A stretch of 64,000 nucleotides of DNA from Neptunomonas phycophila (GTDB lineage: Bacteria > Pseudomonadota > Gammaproteobacteria > Pseudomonadales > Balneatricaceae): positions 1,922,001 through 1,986,000 of the forward strand of contig NZ_MRCI01000001.1 of the NCBI RefSeq assembly GCF_001922575.1, written 5' to 3'. The notes below the pieces were generated by a model. The model did no database searches and was not told the DNA's origin. It saw only the letters and a list, made by a program, of their open reading frames with translations. Position numbers and translations under genes: made by a program. Positions 18,417 through 27,923 of the stretch are shown one piece after another (position 1 is the stretch's first letter; each line of letters opens with the position of its first letter).

Positions 18417-20339
18417 ATGAGTACTGAAAAGACTCTGGACCTGATCTGCCTCGGTCGTGCGGCAGTGGATATTTACGGCGAACAAATTGGGAGCCGACTT
18501 GAAGATGTAAATAGTTTTGCAAAATACTTAGGTGGCTCATCAGGGAACATCGCTTTTGGCACTGCCCGCCTAGGTCTAAAAAGCGCCATGCTCACTCGTG
18601 TAGGTGATGAGCACATGGGGCGCTTTGTTCGCGAAGAGTTAGCCCGTGCTGGCGTTGATACCAGCCATGTTATTACTGATAAAGAGCGCTTAACTGGCCT
18701 TGTACTTCTAGGGATTAAAGACCAGGAAACGTTCCCACTCATTTTTTATCGCAAAGACTGTGCCGACATGGCCGTCGACTCGAGCGATTTCTCGCCTGAG
18801 TTTATAGCTTCTTCAAAAGCACTATTAATAACAGGCACCCATCTATCTACGGAACAGACACTAACCACCAGTAAAACTGCACTAGAATACGCCAAAGCAC
18901 ACGGTACAAAGTGTGTTCTGGATATCGATTACCGGCCGGTACTTTGGGGCTTAACAAGCCTAGGTGATGGTGAAACACGCTTTGTCTCCAACGAAAGCAT
19001 CAGCAAACACCTTCAAAGTATCCTGCCGGATTTTGATTTGATTGTCGGAACTGAAGAAGAAATTCATATAGCAGGTGGCAGTACCGATACGATTACAGCA
19101 CTTAAAACTATCCGCTCGCTAACCCCTGCAACCATAGTGTTAAAGTTAGGCGCATTGGGCTGCACCGTCTTGGATGACGATATTCCAAGCAGTGAAAGTG
19201 ACTTTGATGTCTTCACCGGTGTACGAGTGGACGTGCTCAATGTACTTGGGGCCGGAGATGCATTTTTAAGCGGCTTTCTTCGTGGCTGGCTACGCAACGA
19301 AACGCATCAGCAATCTTGTACCTACGCCAATGCATGCGGCGCCTTAGTCGTTTCCCGACACGGCTGTGCGCCAGCCATTCCTAGCGCAGAAGAGTTAGAT
19401 GCCTATATCGCTAGAGCTGAGTCTATTCCGCGCCCCGATTTAGACAACGAACTCAATTATTTGCACCGCGTGACTACCCAGCGAAAGGCCATAGAATGGA
19501 AAGACCTATGCATATTAGCGTTTGATCACCGCAAGCAGTTATTCGACATGGCGCGCGAAGTCGGTGCCGATCCTGCCCGTATTAGTGATTTAAAACGTTT
19601 ATTGGTCAAAGCTACGGAAATCGGTTCTCAGCGCATTGGCTCAAGCCAAGTGGGTGTCCTTTGTGATGACACATACGGACAAGCCGCATTGAATGATGTT
19701 ACGGGTCGCGATTGGTGGATTGGACGCCCTGTCGAGTTTCCAAGCTCCCGCCCTATTGAATTAGAAGGTGGACGCAGCATCGGATCACGGCTAAAAAACT
19801 GGCCTCGTGAGCATATTGTTAAATGTTTGGTGTTTTATCACCCCGCTGACCAAATCGATATGCGCGCACAGCAAGAACGCCAAGTTATTGAGCTATACAA
19901 TGCCTGTTGCGCATCCGGCCACGAGTTATTACTGGAGTTAATTCCGCCAAAAGATAGCGAAATTAATGATGATATATACATCAACGCCATGCAGCGTTTT
20001 TACAACCTCAACGTCCGTCCTGACTGGTGGAAATTACCACCTCAATCAAAAGCCAACTGGCAGCGAATCAGCGATTTAATTGCAAACAGGGCTCCTCATT
20101 GTCGTGGTGTTGTAATGTTAGGGCTCGATGCTCCCGCTGAAGAGCTTAAGAAAGGATTTATGGATAGCGCAGGGTTTGATATCTGCAAAGGCTTTGCTAT
20201 AGGACGCACTATCTTCAGCGAGCCTAGCCGAAAGTGGTTAGGTGGCGAATATAACGACGAGCAATTCATCAACGCTATTGTCGAAAACTACCTTGAGTTA
20301 GTGGCCACTTGGAAACTACGAAACAGCCAATCTAGCTAG
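18417..20339 (+). CDS. iolC: 5-dehydro-2-deoxygluconokinase fused to a DUF2090 aldolase-like domain
   Basis: I start this 640-residue protein at the ATG at 18417, which has AGGAG upstream, rather than at an in-frame ATG 32 codons earlier. Residues 1-340 are a PfkB-family sugar kinase: LICLGRAAVDIYGEQIG, the LGGSSGNIAFGTARLGL substrate-binding region, and VLGAGDAFLSGFLRG with catalytic base D281. This part phosphorylates 5-dehydro-2-deoxy-D-gluconate. Residues about 350-640 are DUF2090 (CILAFDHRKQLFDMA, LCDDTYGQAAL, VVMLGLDAPAEELKKGF, GFAIGRTIFSEPS), a class I aldolase-like TIM barrel thought to split the phosphorylated product. The fusion would explain the absence of a separate iolJ here. iolD follows 51 nt later. 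Confidence 0.92.
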   Translation: MSTEKTLDLICLGRAAVDIYGEQIGSRLEDVNSFAKYLGGSSGNIAFGTARLGLKSAMLTRVGDEHMGRFVREELARAGVDTSHVITDKERLTGLVLLGIKDQETFPLIFYRKDCADMAVDSSDFSPEFIASSKALLITGTHLSTEQTLTTSKTALEYAKAHGTKCVLDIDYRPVLWGLTSLGDGETRFVSNESISKHLQSILPDFDLIVGTEEEIHIAGGSTDTITALKTIRSLTPATIVLKLGALGCTVLDDDIPSSESDFDVFTGVRVDVLNVLGAGDAFLSGFLRGWLRNETHQQSCTYANACGALVVSRHGCAPAIPSAEELDAYIARAESIPRPDLDNELNYLHRVTTQRKAIEWKDLCILAFDHRKQLFDMAREVGADPARISDLKRLLVKATEIGSQRIGSSQVGVLCDDTYGQAALNDVTGRDWWIGRPVEFPSSRPIELEGGRSIGSRLKNWPREHIVKCLVFYHPADQIDMRAQQERQVIELYNACCASGHELLLELIPPKDSEINDDIYINAMQRFYNLNVRPDWWKLPPQSKANWQRISDLIANRAPHCRGVVMLGLDAPAEELKKGFMDSAGFDICKGFAIGRTIFSEPSRKWLGGEYNDEQFINAIVENYLELVATWKLRNSQSS

Positions 20340-20390
20340 TCTATGCAGCTAAAGCCAAATCATTTACAGCGCGGTTAACAAGGCAAGGAT

Positions 20391-22241
20391 ATGAAAACAA
20401 TAAAACTCACCATGGCACAAGCGGTAATCCGCTATCTAATGGCTCAAAAAGTAGAAATCGAAGGCGAAATTAAACCCATGTTTGCGGGATGCTGGGCAAT
20501 CTTCGGCCACGGAAATGTCGCCGGTTTAGGCGAAGCGCTGTATCACGTAAAAGAGGAACTCCCTACCTACCGTGCGCACAACGAACAGGCAATGGCACAC
20601 TCAGCCATTGCTTATGCTAAAACCATGAATCGCCAACAAATGATGATGTGCACAGCATCCGCAGGCCCTGGCTCCGTGAATATGGTAACAGCAGCCGCCG
20701 TTGCGCATGTGAACCGTATACCTGTCTTGTTTTTACCGGGCGATACATTTGCAACACGCATGCCTGATCCTGTTTTGCAGCAAGTGGAAAACTTCCATGA
20801 CCAAACACTCACATCAAACGATTGTTTCCGACCTGTTAGCCGCTTCTTTGACCGCATAACAAGACCGGAGCAATTGTTAACGTCATTGCCACAAGCTATT
20901 CGTGTACTCACAGACCCCATCGAATGTGGCCCAGCGACACTGGGTATGCCCCAAGACGTTCAGACAATGGCGTTTGACTACCCTGCCTCATTTTTTGACG
21001 AAAAAGTGCACCATCTGCGCCGTCAAGCACCTGACAACAGAGAGCTAGAAAACGCCATTACTATGATCAAGCAGGCGAAAAAGCCAGTGGTCATTGCTGG
21101 GGGCGGCTTGCATTACTCCGGTGCACTGAAAGAGTTTGATCAATTTGTGAGCACTTATCATTTACCGGTGGGTGAGACCCAAGCGGGCAAAGGCGCTTTG
21201 CCATGGGATCATTCGCAAAACATGGGCAGTATCGGTGTGACAGGTGCCGCTTCTACCAATGCGTTATGCAGTGAGTCCGATCTGATTATCGCCGTGGGGA
21301 CTCGCTTAGGGGATTTCACATCCGGCTCTAGAGCATTATTGAACCCCGATGCCAAAATTATTTGTTTAAACGTCGCTTCATTCGATGCCATCAAGCACAA
21401 AGCTCAACCTTTAGTAGGTGATGCAAAACTGACATTGGCACAACTCACTGACGCACTCGACGATTGGGCCCCTGATGGCCAGTGGATTGAGAAAGCGGAA
21501 CAGTTGCGTGCGCAATGGCAGAAATCAGTCGATATCGCGACTACAGACCGTGGAACAAACCTCCCTACGGATGCTGAATGCGTAGGAGCCGTTAACCGTG
21601 CTGCTGGCGAAAACGATATTGTCGTTTGTGCAGCTGGCGGCCTACCTGGCGAACTACAAAAGCTCTGGCGCACACGATATGACAAAGGCTACCACATGGA
21701 ATATGGCTATTCATGCATGGGATATGAATTAGCCGGCGGCTTAGGTGTAAAAATGGCTAAGCCTCAATCCGAAGTATTCGTGATGGTCGGAGACGGCTCC
21801 TATTTAATGCTCAATTCCGAAATTGCCACCTCCGTCATGCTTGGGCAAAAGATCATTATGGTTGTACTTGATAACCGCGGCTATGGATGTATTCATCGTC
21901 TACAGCAATCGTGCGGCGGTCCGGGCTTTAACAACTTGCTTGATGATTGCTTAACCACAGAAAACGGCGCCCCTAAAACTGACTTTGCAGCCCATGCAGC
22001 AGCACTGGGAGCGCGCTCCGAAAAGGTCAACAATATTAGCGAACTTGAAGCCGCCTTAGAGCGTGCGAAAGCATCGGATATCAGCTATTTAATCACGCTA
22101 GATACTGATGTGACGCCGCAGTGGGAAGACGGTGGTACTTGGTGGGATGTTGCTGTTGCTGAAGTATCCCAAAGAGATCATGTCAACGAAGCCCGCAAAC
22201 GCTACGAAAGCTTTAAAGCACGCCAGCTCCAAAATTTGTGA
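20391..22241 (+). CDS. iolD: 3D-(3,5/4)-trihydroxycyclohexane-1,2-dione acylhydrolase
   Basis: This 616-residue thiamine-diphosphate enzyme opens the inositol ring, hydrolysing the trihydroxy-dione made by IolE to 5-deoxy-glucuronate. N-terminal Pyr domain: FAGCWAIFGHGNVAGLGEALYH and the ThDP-activating glutamate region RAHNEQAMAHSAIAYAK. Central domain: KPVVIAGGGLHYSGA. C-terminal PP domain: metal-binding MVGDGSYLMLNSEIATSVMLGQ followed by VVLDNRGYGCIHRLQ. Length and motifs match IolD closely. AAGGAT precedes the ATG. The next gene, iolE, completes the preceding step. Confidence 0.95.
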   Translation: MKTIKLTMAQAVIRYLMAQKVEIEGEIKPMFAGCWAIFGHGNVAGLGEALYHVKEELPTYRAHNEQAMAHSAIAYAKTMNRQQMMMCTASAGPGSVNMVTAAAVAHVNRIPVLFLPGDTFATRMPDPVLQQVENFHDQTLTSNDCFRPVSRFFDRITRPEQLLTSLPQAIRVLTDPIECGPATLGMPQDVQTMAFDYPASFFDEKVHHLRRQAPDNRELENAITMIKQAKKPVVIAGGGLHYSGALKEFDQFVSTYHLPVGETQAGKGALPWDHSQNMGSIGVTGAASTNALCSESDLIIAVGTRLGDFTSGSRALLNPDAKIICLNVASFDAIKHKAQPLVGDAKLTLAQLTDALDDWAPDGQWIEKAEQLRAQWQKSVDIATTDRGTNLPTDAECVGAVNRAAGENDIVVCAAGGLPGELQKLWRTRYDKGYHMEYGYSCMGYELAGGLGVKMAKPQSEVFVMVGDGSYLMLNSEIATSVMLGQKIIMVVLDNRGYGCIHRLQQSCGGPGFNNLLDDCLTTENGAPKTDFAAHAAALGARSEKVNNISELEAALERAKASDISYLITLDTDVTPQWEDGGTWWDVAVAEVSQRDHVNEARKRYESFKARQLQNL

Positions 22242-22309
22242 TGTAAACCGAACAATCTAACTATAAGCCTTAATTTTGTAAGCCATAAAAGTGCTGCAGG
22301 AGAATAATA

Positions 22310-23209
22310 ATGAGTGTACGCATCGGTATAAACCCTCTTTCTTGGACCAATGATGACCTGCCAACACTGGGTGCAGAAACGCCATTAGAAGTTTGTCTAA
22401 GTGAAGGTAAACAAGCTGGTTTTTCAGGCTTTGAACTAGGTAATAAATTTCCACGCCAACCCGAAGTGCTTGGTCCCATTCTAGACAGCCACCAACTAGA
22501 TCTTGTTTCTGGTTGGTTTAGCGGTGAGTTACTAACCCGTAGCGTCGAAGAAGAGATCGAAGCTATCGAAGATCATTTGCATCTATTAAAAACCTTAGGT
22601 GCAAAAGTAATGGTCTACTGCGAGGTAACAGGCTGTATTCATGGTCAACAGGGCACTCCCCTCTCTCATCGCCCACGTATTAGTGAAGCAGAGATAGCAG
22701 CATTAGGCGAAAAACTCACTAAGGTTGCCGAATATACCTTGTCTCAAGGTGTCCAGATTGCCTACCACCATCACATGGGGACGGTTATTGAATCCGAAGC
22801 CGAGGTGGATCTTTTAATGAAGTACACCAGCCCCGCCGTTGGACTGCTGCTGGACACAGGACACTTAACATTTGCCGGTGGTGATCCGATCGCCGTTCAA
22901 AAAAGACATGCCGATCGCATCGTCCATGTTCATTGTAAAGACCTACGTGAAGCCGTTCTCAAAGATGCCAAAAACCGTGACTTGAGTTTCCTTGATGCGA
23001 TGTTAAACGGTGTGTTTACTGTCCCTGGAGATGGTTTTATTGATTATCTAAGCATCTTTAATGGACTTAAAGCCTCGAACTATCAAGGCTGGTTAGTTGT
23101 TGAGGCCGAACAAGACCCTGCCGTCGCACACCCGCTCACCTACGCGACATTAGGTGCTAACAATCTTAAAAAATTCTGCGCGGAATCCGGATTAAACCTC
23201 GTCGATTAA
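22310..23209 (+). CDS. iolE: Myo-inosose-2 dehydratase
   Basis: This 299-residue xylose-isomerase-like TIM-barrel enzyme dehydrates 2-keto-myo-inositol to the trihydroxycyclohexane-dione used by IolD. It starts MSVRIGINPLSWTNDDLPTLG, a characteristic IolE N-terminus, and continues with GFSGFELGNKFPR, VQIAYHHHMGTVIESE (metal and substrate ligands), VGLLLDTGHLTFAGGDP, IVHVHCKDLR and FTVPGDGFIDY. CAGGAGA precedes the ATG. It sits between iolD and mmsA/iolA on one strand, so the downstream half of the pathway is one transcript from iolC. Confidence 0.95.
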   Translation: MSVRIGINPLSWTNDDLPTLGAETPLEVCLSEGKQAGFSGFELGNKFPRQPEVLGPILDSHQLDLVSGWFSGELLTRSVEEEIEAIEDHLHLLKTLGAKVMVYCEVTGCIHGQQGTPLSHRPRISEAEIAALGEKLTKVAEYTLSQGVQIAYHHHMGTVIESEAEVDLLMKYTSPAVGLLLDTGHLTFAGGDPIAVQKRHADRIVHVHCKDLREAVLKDAKNRDLSFLDAMLNGVFTVPGDGFIDYLSIFNGLKASNYQGWLVVEAEQDPAVAHPLTYATLGANNLKKFCAESGLNLVD

Positions 23210-23285
23210 TGCAGATAACGATACTTATCATGAAAGTAGTGCTGAGCGAAAAGCCAGCGCTACCCAAATAAGAAGGAACACATCC

Positions 23286-24788
23286 ATGAATACACTAGGC
23301 AATTACATCAATGGCCAACACACAGAGAGTAATAGCGGCCGAGTAGCGCCGGTGTTCAACCCCGCAACGGGAGAACAAACCCGACAAGTCGTGTTGTCCA
23401 GCGCTGATGAAACGCGAGCAGCTATCGCCTCTGCACAAGAAGCCTTTGCTAAATGGCGTGCTGTTACACCGCTTAATCGTGCACGTGTTATGTTCAAATT
23501 TAAGGCCTTACTAGAGCAGCACGCCGATGAATTAGCAGAAATGATTACGGCTGAGCATGGTAAGGTTTTCTCCGATGCTAAAGGTGAAGTAACACGCGGC
23601 TTAGAAGTGGTCGAGTTTGCCTGCGGTATTCCGCACCTTCAAAAAGGAGAGCATAGCCTTAATGTGGGCCGTGGTGTGGACAGCATGTCACTTATGCAGC
23701 CTCTTGGCGTTTGTGCAGGCATCGCACCGTTTAACTTCCCTGCCATGGTGCCTATGTGGATGTTCCCAGTTGCTATTGCTTGCGGTAACACCTTCGTGAT
23801 GAAGCCATCAGAAAAAGACCCTTCAGTGCCATTGCGCTTGGCTGAACTGCTAACAGAAGCGGGCCTACCTGAAGGCGTATTCAACGTAGTGAACGGCGAT
23901 AAAGAATCGGTAGATGTGCTTTTATCCGATGATCGTGTACAAGCCGTAAGCTTTGTAGGCTCAACGCCTATTGCCGAATACATTTACTCGACAGCATCAG
24001 CCAACGGCAAGCGCGTACAAGCACTCGGTGGCGCTAAAAACCATATGATTGTTATGCCCGATGCCGATCCAGAACAAGTGGTTGGCTCACTTATGGGAGC
24101 CGCATACGGTTCGGCTGGTGAGCGCTGCATGGCTATCTCTGTTGCCGTGTGCGTTGGCGATGAAGTGGCAGACAACCTAGTAAAACGTATCGGTGAAGAA
24201 ATAGACACTATGCGTGTGGGCCCGGGTGTAGGCTTACCTGAAGAAGCACATATGGGCCCTGTTATCTCAAAAGTCCATGCTGACAAAGTAAAAGAATACA
24301 TCACCTCTGGTGTCGAAGAAGGCGCTACCCTATTACGCGACGGCCGCGAGTTTGTATGCAAAGGGAACGAAAATGGCTACTTTGTAGGCCCTACCCTGTT
24401 TGATAACGTAAAACGCGGTATGCGCATTTACGAAGAAGAAATCTTTGGCCCCGTTCTATGTGTAGTCCGCGCCGAAAGCTATGCAGAAGCCGTGCAAATG
24501 ATCAATGAGCACGAATACGGCAACGGTACCGCTATCTTTACGCGTGATGGCGATACAGCCCGTCAGTTCTGCGAGGAAATCCAAGTTGGTATGGTCGGTG
24601 TAAACGTGCCAATTCCAGTCCCGATGGCCTTCCACAGCTTTGGTGGTTGGAAACGCTCGTTGTTTGGTCCATTACATATGCATGGCCCAGATGGCGTTCG
24701 CTTTTACACGCGCATGAAAACTGTAACCGCTCGCTGGCCAACCGGCTTACGTGCTGGAGCTGAGTTTTCAATGCCAACCATGAAATAA
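23286..24788 (+). CDS. mmsA: Methylmalonate-semialdehyde dehydrogenase (CoA-acylating), malonate-semialdehyde dehydrogenase of inositol breakdown
   Basis: This 500-residue aldehyde dehydrogenase is of the MmsA/IolA class. In the inositol pathway it converts malonate semialdehyde to acetyl-CoA and CO2 with NAD and CoA. Visible motifs: ITAEHGKVFSDAKGEVTRGLEVVEFA, PLGVCAGIAPFNFPAMVPMWMFP, FVGSTPIAEYIYS, ALGGAKNHMIVMPDAD (MmsA-specific, where many ALDHs have a general-base glutamate) and the catalytic cysteine in GSAGERCMAISVAV. AAGAAGGA precedes the ATG. Last gene of the iolCDE-mmsA transcript, closed by the terminator at 24855-24881. The name iolA would also fit. Confidence 0.94.
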   Translation: MNTLGNYINGQHTESNSGRVAPVFNPATGEQTRQVVLSSADETRAAIASAQEAFAKWRAVTPLNRARVMFKFKALLEQHADELAEMITAEHGKVFSDAKGEVTRGLEVVEFACGIPHLQKGEHSLNVGRGVDSMSLMQPLGVCAGIAPFNFPAMVPMWMFPVAIACGNTFVMKPSEKDPSVPLRLAELLTEAGLPEGVFNVVNGDKESVDVLLSDDRVQAVSFVGSTPIAEYIYSTASANGKRVQALGGAKNHMIVMPDADPEQVVGSLMGAAYGSAGERCMAISVAVCVGDEVADNLVKRIGEEIDTMRVGPGVGLPEEAHMGPVISKVHADKVKEYITSGVEEGATLLRDGREFVCKGNENGYFVGPTLFDNVKRGMRIYEEEIFGPVLCVVRAESYAEAVQMINEHEYGNGTAIFTRDGDTARQFCEEIQVGMVGVNVPIPVPMAFHSFGGWKRSLFGPLHMHGPDGVRFYTRMKTVTARWPTGLRAGAEFSMPTMK

Positions 24789-24854
24789 GTTGTCCCTTGC
24801 TCTCCATGCCTGAAGAGTAATGCTCTGTTGCCACATCATTGATAGTGGTTTTAT

Positions 24855-24881
24855 AGCCCATCGTTTAGATGGGCTTTTTTT
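24855..24881 (+). terminator. Intrinsic terminator after mmsA
   Basis: AGCCCATC (24855-24862) and GATGGGCT (24868-24875) form a perfect 8-bp stem around GTTTA, followed by a run of Ts. It ends the iolCDE-mmsA transcript before the convergent acyltransferase gene. Confidence 0.9.
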
Positions 24882-24894
24882 ATTCACAACAACG

Positions 24895-25947
24895 CTAGGC
24901 TGACGCTTTTACGGCTGCACGAACGCGCTTCAGCGGCCTATCAACAACGTAAGTAATGAATACCGATAACACAACACACAATAGACAAGCCCCCACAAAA
25001 GTAATGATCCCTTGATACGAATCTCCTCTAAGCGGCTCGCCCCAAATCATCATCGACACAGCCAGCCCTGCCAGCCAATGAAAGAGATAGGTAGGGTAAC
25101 TTAAATCCCCCAACCAGCCATCAACTCGCCGGTTAACTAATGGGAATCGACCTCTAATTAACATAACTACCAGCAAAGCGTTAACCATATAATTAAGGTA
25201 GAAGCTAACATGGTGAGCCAGCTCCATTAGCACACTCTCATCTCTTTCATATCGGATACTAGCGGCTAAAAAGGCATTGATAATAAAAGCCAAAAGCAAA
25301 GCCAGTACTACATAATTAGACGCTAGGAACATGCTCTTAGTCTCTAATTGTTGGCGATAGTGATAAATCAACGCACCTACCGCAAACGGTAAGCTGCCAG
25401 CCAATATTGATGAATAACGAGCACTATCACCCCACTGTTGAATATGAGTAAGCGCCATATACAACGCACTTGTATAAAACCATACCCAAGTAATTTGTCT
25501 ATTTTTAGAGATACCCAACATTATGAGTACATAGAAAATTAACTCTATTGTTAGCGCCCACGTTGGAGGGGAAAAACGGGGCTCGACCTGCCCAGGAAAT
25601 ACGCTGAAATACAACAAGGAAATGTTTTGAAACCACTCTTGTGCTGACGATGGCAGATAAATAAAGCGGCGATAACTTCGAGTAATATCTTCACCCAATA
25701 TAAGAATAATCACCAACGACAGCGACAAAATAGCCCAATAAGCAGGGTATAAACGTAAAAAACGATTAACACCAAAACGCTTGTAGCCCATCCATGAATA
25801 ACCATATGTGTGCTGCATCACATAGGTCATTAGATAGCCACTTAAAATAAAAAAGCCATGTACCGCATATTGCCCAATAACGGGCACCAACAACAGATGT
25901 TGTATAACGACGGCCATCGCCAAAAAAGCACGGTAAGCCCCAAACAT
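24895..25947 (-). CDS. Acyltransferase family 3 membrane protein (OafA/YrhL type)
   Basis: This 350-residue multi-pass inner-membrane protein is of the Acyl_transf_3 family, which O-acylates sugars of surface polysaccharides or other envelope molecules. The typical N-terminus is present: YRAFLAMAVVIQHLLLVPVIGQYAVHGFFILSGYLMT, with the conserved histidine in helix 1, then RFLRLYPAYWAI and FSPPTWALTIELIFYVL. About ten hydrophobic helices follow. The ATG at 25947-25945 is preferred because AAGGAA lies eight bases upstream; a TTG nine codons earlier extends the frame but lacks such a site. The substrate is unknown and no polysaccharide genes adjoin it. Confidence 0.82.
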   Translation of the reverse strand: MFGAYRAFLAMAVVIQHLLLVPVIGQYAVHGFFILSGYLMTYVMQHTYGYSWMGYKRFGVNRFLRLYPAYWAILSLSLVIILILGEDITRSYRRFIYLPSSAQEWFQNISLLYFSVFPGQVEPRFSPPTWALTIELIFYVLIMLGISKNRQITWVWFYTSALYMALTHIQQWGDSARYSSILAGSLPFAVGALIYHYRQQLETKSMFLASNYVVLALLLAFIINAFLAASIRYERDESVLMELAHHVSFYLNYMVNALLVVMLIRGRFPLVNRRVDGWLGDLSYPTYLFHWLAGLAVSMMIWGEPLRGDSYQGIITFVGACLLCVVLSVFITYVVDRPLKRVRAAVKASA

Positions 25948-26108
25948 GTCACATTCCTTGTAATAGTTCCTCAAAAGAGCCTATCACAACCTGTGAAGCT
26001 TACTAATAACTATAAGAGAGAATTGAGTGTTTACCCGTATTAATGAAGATTAACGATCAGAAAATCTCCACTAGGCATACAAAATTGGTTTTCTTCAGAT
26101 CAATTAGG

Positions 26109-26516
26109 TTAGTGATCGTTTCCTGCGTATACCCACATAGGCTCCGTTTTACCCGCCCGCTCAAACCCTAATGATTCATAAAACCGAACAGCGTCACCAT
26201 CAGCCGTTAGCATTTGCTGATGAAAATTAGCATAAACGTCTTGTAAGGCTGCCATCATAAGCCTACCGACACCTTTGCCTTGCTCACTGGGATGAACCAG
26301 AAAATGTGGGTAATACACCACTAAATGCCCATCTGATATCGCATTACCCAACCCGACCAAACGCCCTGATATTCTGGCTGTTACTAATGAGTGAGAATTG
26401 CGTAAGGCGGCCATTAACGACTCAGGCTTATCAGCCGCCGACCAAGCATTCGCTTGATACAAAGCAATAACTTCATCCGTTGCAATAACGTCCGTTAACG
26501 AAATATCAACCTGCAT
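26109..26516 (-). CDS. GNAT-family N-acetyltransferase
   Basis: This 135-residue protein has a GNAT fold. The acetyl-CoA-binding motif A is visible as VVYYPHFLVHPSEQGKGVGRLMMAALQ (Q/RxxGxG/A = EQGKGVG), and the C-terminal ADGDAVRFYESLGFERAG is the standard motif B. I start it at the ATG at 26516, which has AAGGGGATC directly upstream; a GTG six codons earlier would make it overlap the preceding gene by 4 nt. It acetylates an unknown small molecule or protein amine. It follows the TrmH-type gene closely and is probably co-transcribed. Confidence 0.8.
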   Translation of the reverse strand: MQVDISLTDVIATDEVIALYQANAWSAADKPESLMAALRNSHSLVTARISGRLVGLGNAISDGHLVVYYPHFLVHPSEQGKGVGRLMMAALQDVYANFHQQMLTADGDAVRFYESLGFERAGKTEPMWVYAGNDH

Positions 26517-26530
26517 ACGATCCCCTTGAA

Positions 26531-27040
26531 TCACGACTTTACTCGTACACGATTATTCCTGTCTCGAATAGCTAGAATTTGATCATTATTAGCCAAATCA
26601 TGTTCCGTTTTACTCATGCGATCATACAAGACCACATTGACCGTTGCGGCCAAATTCAGACATCCATTAGCAGGGATGTAAACGACATCATCAGCACGAT
26701 CAATAATGTCCTGGCTAATCGTTCCATCCTCAGGGCCAAAAATATAAAGCGCCTCAGCCGGATGCTCAAACCGAGTTAATGGCACAGCACCATCCACCAA
26801 ATCAACACAAACCACCTTAGTGGTCGGGGGGACAGCTTCGATAAGATTCGCTACTCGCTGCAAGGGTATCGCTTGAGCTCTGTTTTGAGTATCGGTATGG
26901 AAACGCTCGGCTCTATCGTATCGCTCGCCCGTGTAAAAAACAGCCTCCGCTTGGAAGCAACCAGACGCCCGCAACACAGCCCCAACATTGGTTGGGCTTT
27001 TGGGGTTAACAAGGCCAATACTAACGCGAGGTTCGGGCAT
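26531..27040 (-). CDS. TrmH/SpoU-family RNA 2'-O-methyltransferase
   Basis: This 169-residue protein is a minimal SPOUT (trefoil-knot) methyltransferase. The three SpoU motifs are visible: motif 1 in VNPKSPTNVGAVLRASGCF (asparagine and arginine of the active site), motif 2 in ALYIFGPEDGTIS, and motif 3 in VVYIPANGCLNLAATVNVVLYDRMSK. The RNA target, tRNA or rRNA, is not predictable. I prefer the ATG at 27040 (GGAAG eight bases upstream); an ATG at 27055 and a TTG at 27058 are possible longer starts. The GNAT gene follows after about 14 nt. Confidence 0.8.
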   Translation of the reverse strand: MPEPRVSIGLVNPKSPTNVGAVLRASGCFQAEAVFYTGERYDRAERFHTDTQNRAQAIPLQRVANLIEAVPPTTKVVCVDLVDGAVPLTRFEHPAEALYIFGPEDGTISQDIIDRADDVVYIPANGCLNLAATVNVVLYDRMSKTEHDLANNDQILAIRDRNNRVRVKS

Positions 27041-27150
27041 ATATAGAGCTTCCATCAAAAGTTACTTTTTCCAATGGCAGCACGGCCATAAAAAGGCTGT
27101 CGATAGTAACCAAGGTATAGCGGCGAGTAAACTGCACACTGCCTATATCG

Positions 27151-27801
27151 CTATCGCTGATAATTAAGAACTTGCCCTTTAAATGGCTTTACCGTGTAGT
27201 CGCACTCGATAGGACGAGCCTGAGTATGCACCCAGCCTAAGTGCGTCATTCGCTTACTAAACTTAGCGTGATTCCCCCTACCGGGATCAATAAGAATGAT
27301 TTCGCATTGCTCACTAGCATGCTGATTTAGAAATGCAGCTAACAACTCAATATGCTCAGCTTCATACAGCAGATCGCTACCAATGATAATATCAAACTTA
27401 CCCATATCATTAGCGGCGTCAGCCCAACCAACACGGTAAAATGGTATGTTAGGGTCGCCGTTAAGTTCAGTATTCACATCCAAAAAAGCACCCACCTCGG
27501 GATGATAATCTGTGACTGTGATGTCGGCTTTTCTATGGTTAAGCAGCAGGCTCGCTAAAGCTAACCCACAGCCGACTTCTAAAATACGTTTACCAGCGAA
27601 CTCACGAGTATTAATTTGATGCGCCAAGACTAAACCCGAATCCCACAAAACGCCGAATAAAGGCCAAGAAGCTGACGAAATACCTAATGCTTCGGCAATG
27701 CCATCATCATCGGAAAATTCTTGGTTATCACGTAGAGAGCGCACGTGAATATCCGTGTTATCAAACTCGATTGTTTGATACTTAACACGTGGAGAGGACA
27801 T
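27151..27801 (-). CDS. Class I SAM-dependent methyltransferase (Methyltransf_16/PrmA-like)
   Basis: This 216-residue protein has a clear SAM-binding motif I (FAGKRILEVGCGLALASLLL), motif II (ITVTDYHPEVGAFLDVN), an aromatic post-motif with FDIIIGSDLLYEAEHIELLAAFL, and CEIILIDPGRGNHAKFSKRM. The NxxL/W-rich N-terminus with WPLFGVLWDSGLVLA resembles the protein-lysine/histidine methyltransferase group (Methyltransf_16, nicotinamide-N-methyltransferase-like) more than small-molecule enzymes. The target is unknown. It appears monocistronic, about 90 nt upstream of the TrmH-type gene and on the same strand. Confidence 0.75.
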   Translation of the reverse strand: MSSPRVKYQTIEFDNTDIHVRSLRDNQEFSDDDGIAEALGISSASWPLFGVLWDSGLVLAHQINTREFAGKRILEVGCGLALASLLLNHRKADITVTDYHPEVGAFLDVNTELNGDPNIPFYRVGWADAANDMGKFDIIIGSDLLYEAEHIELLAAFLNQHASEQCEIILIDPGRGNHAKFSKRMTHLGWVHTQARPIECDYTVKPFKGQVLNYQR

Positions 27802-27923
27802 AAAGTACCTAAAGGTAAGAGAAGCCCAGCGCGCTTTCAGTGAAGCTTAACCGTTGAGCAAGGCTTCCATTGTACTCTATTTAAACAACTGACATAGAAT
27901 TTAAACACGACATAGTCTAAAGA

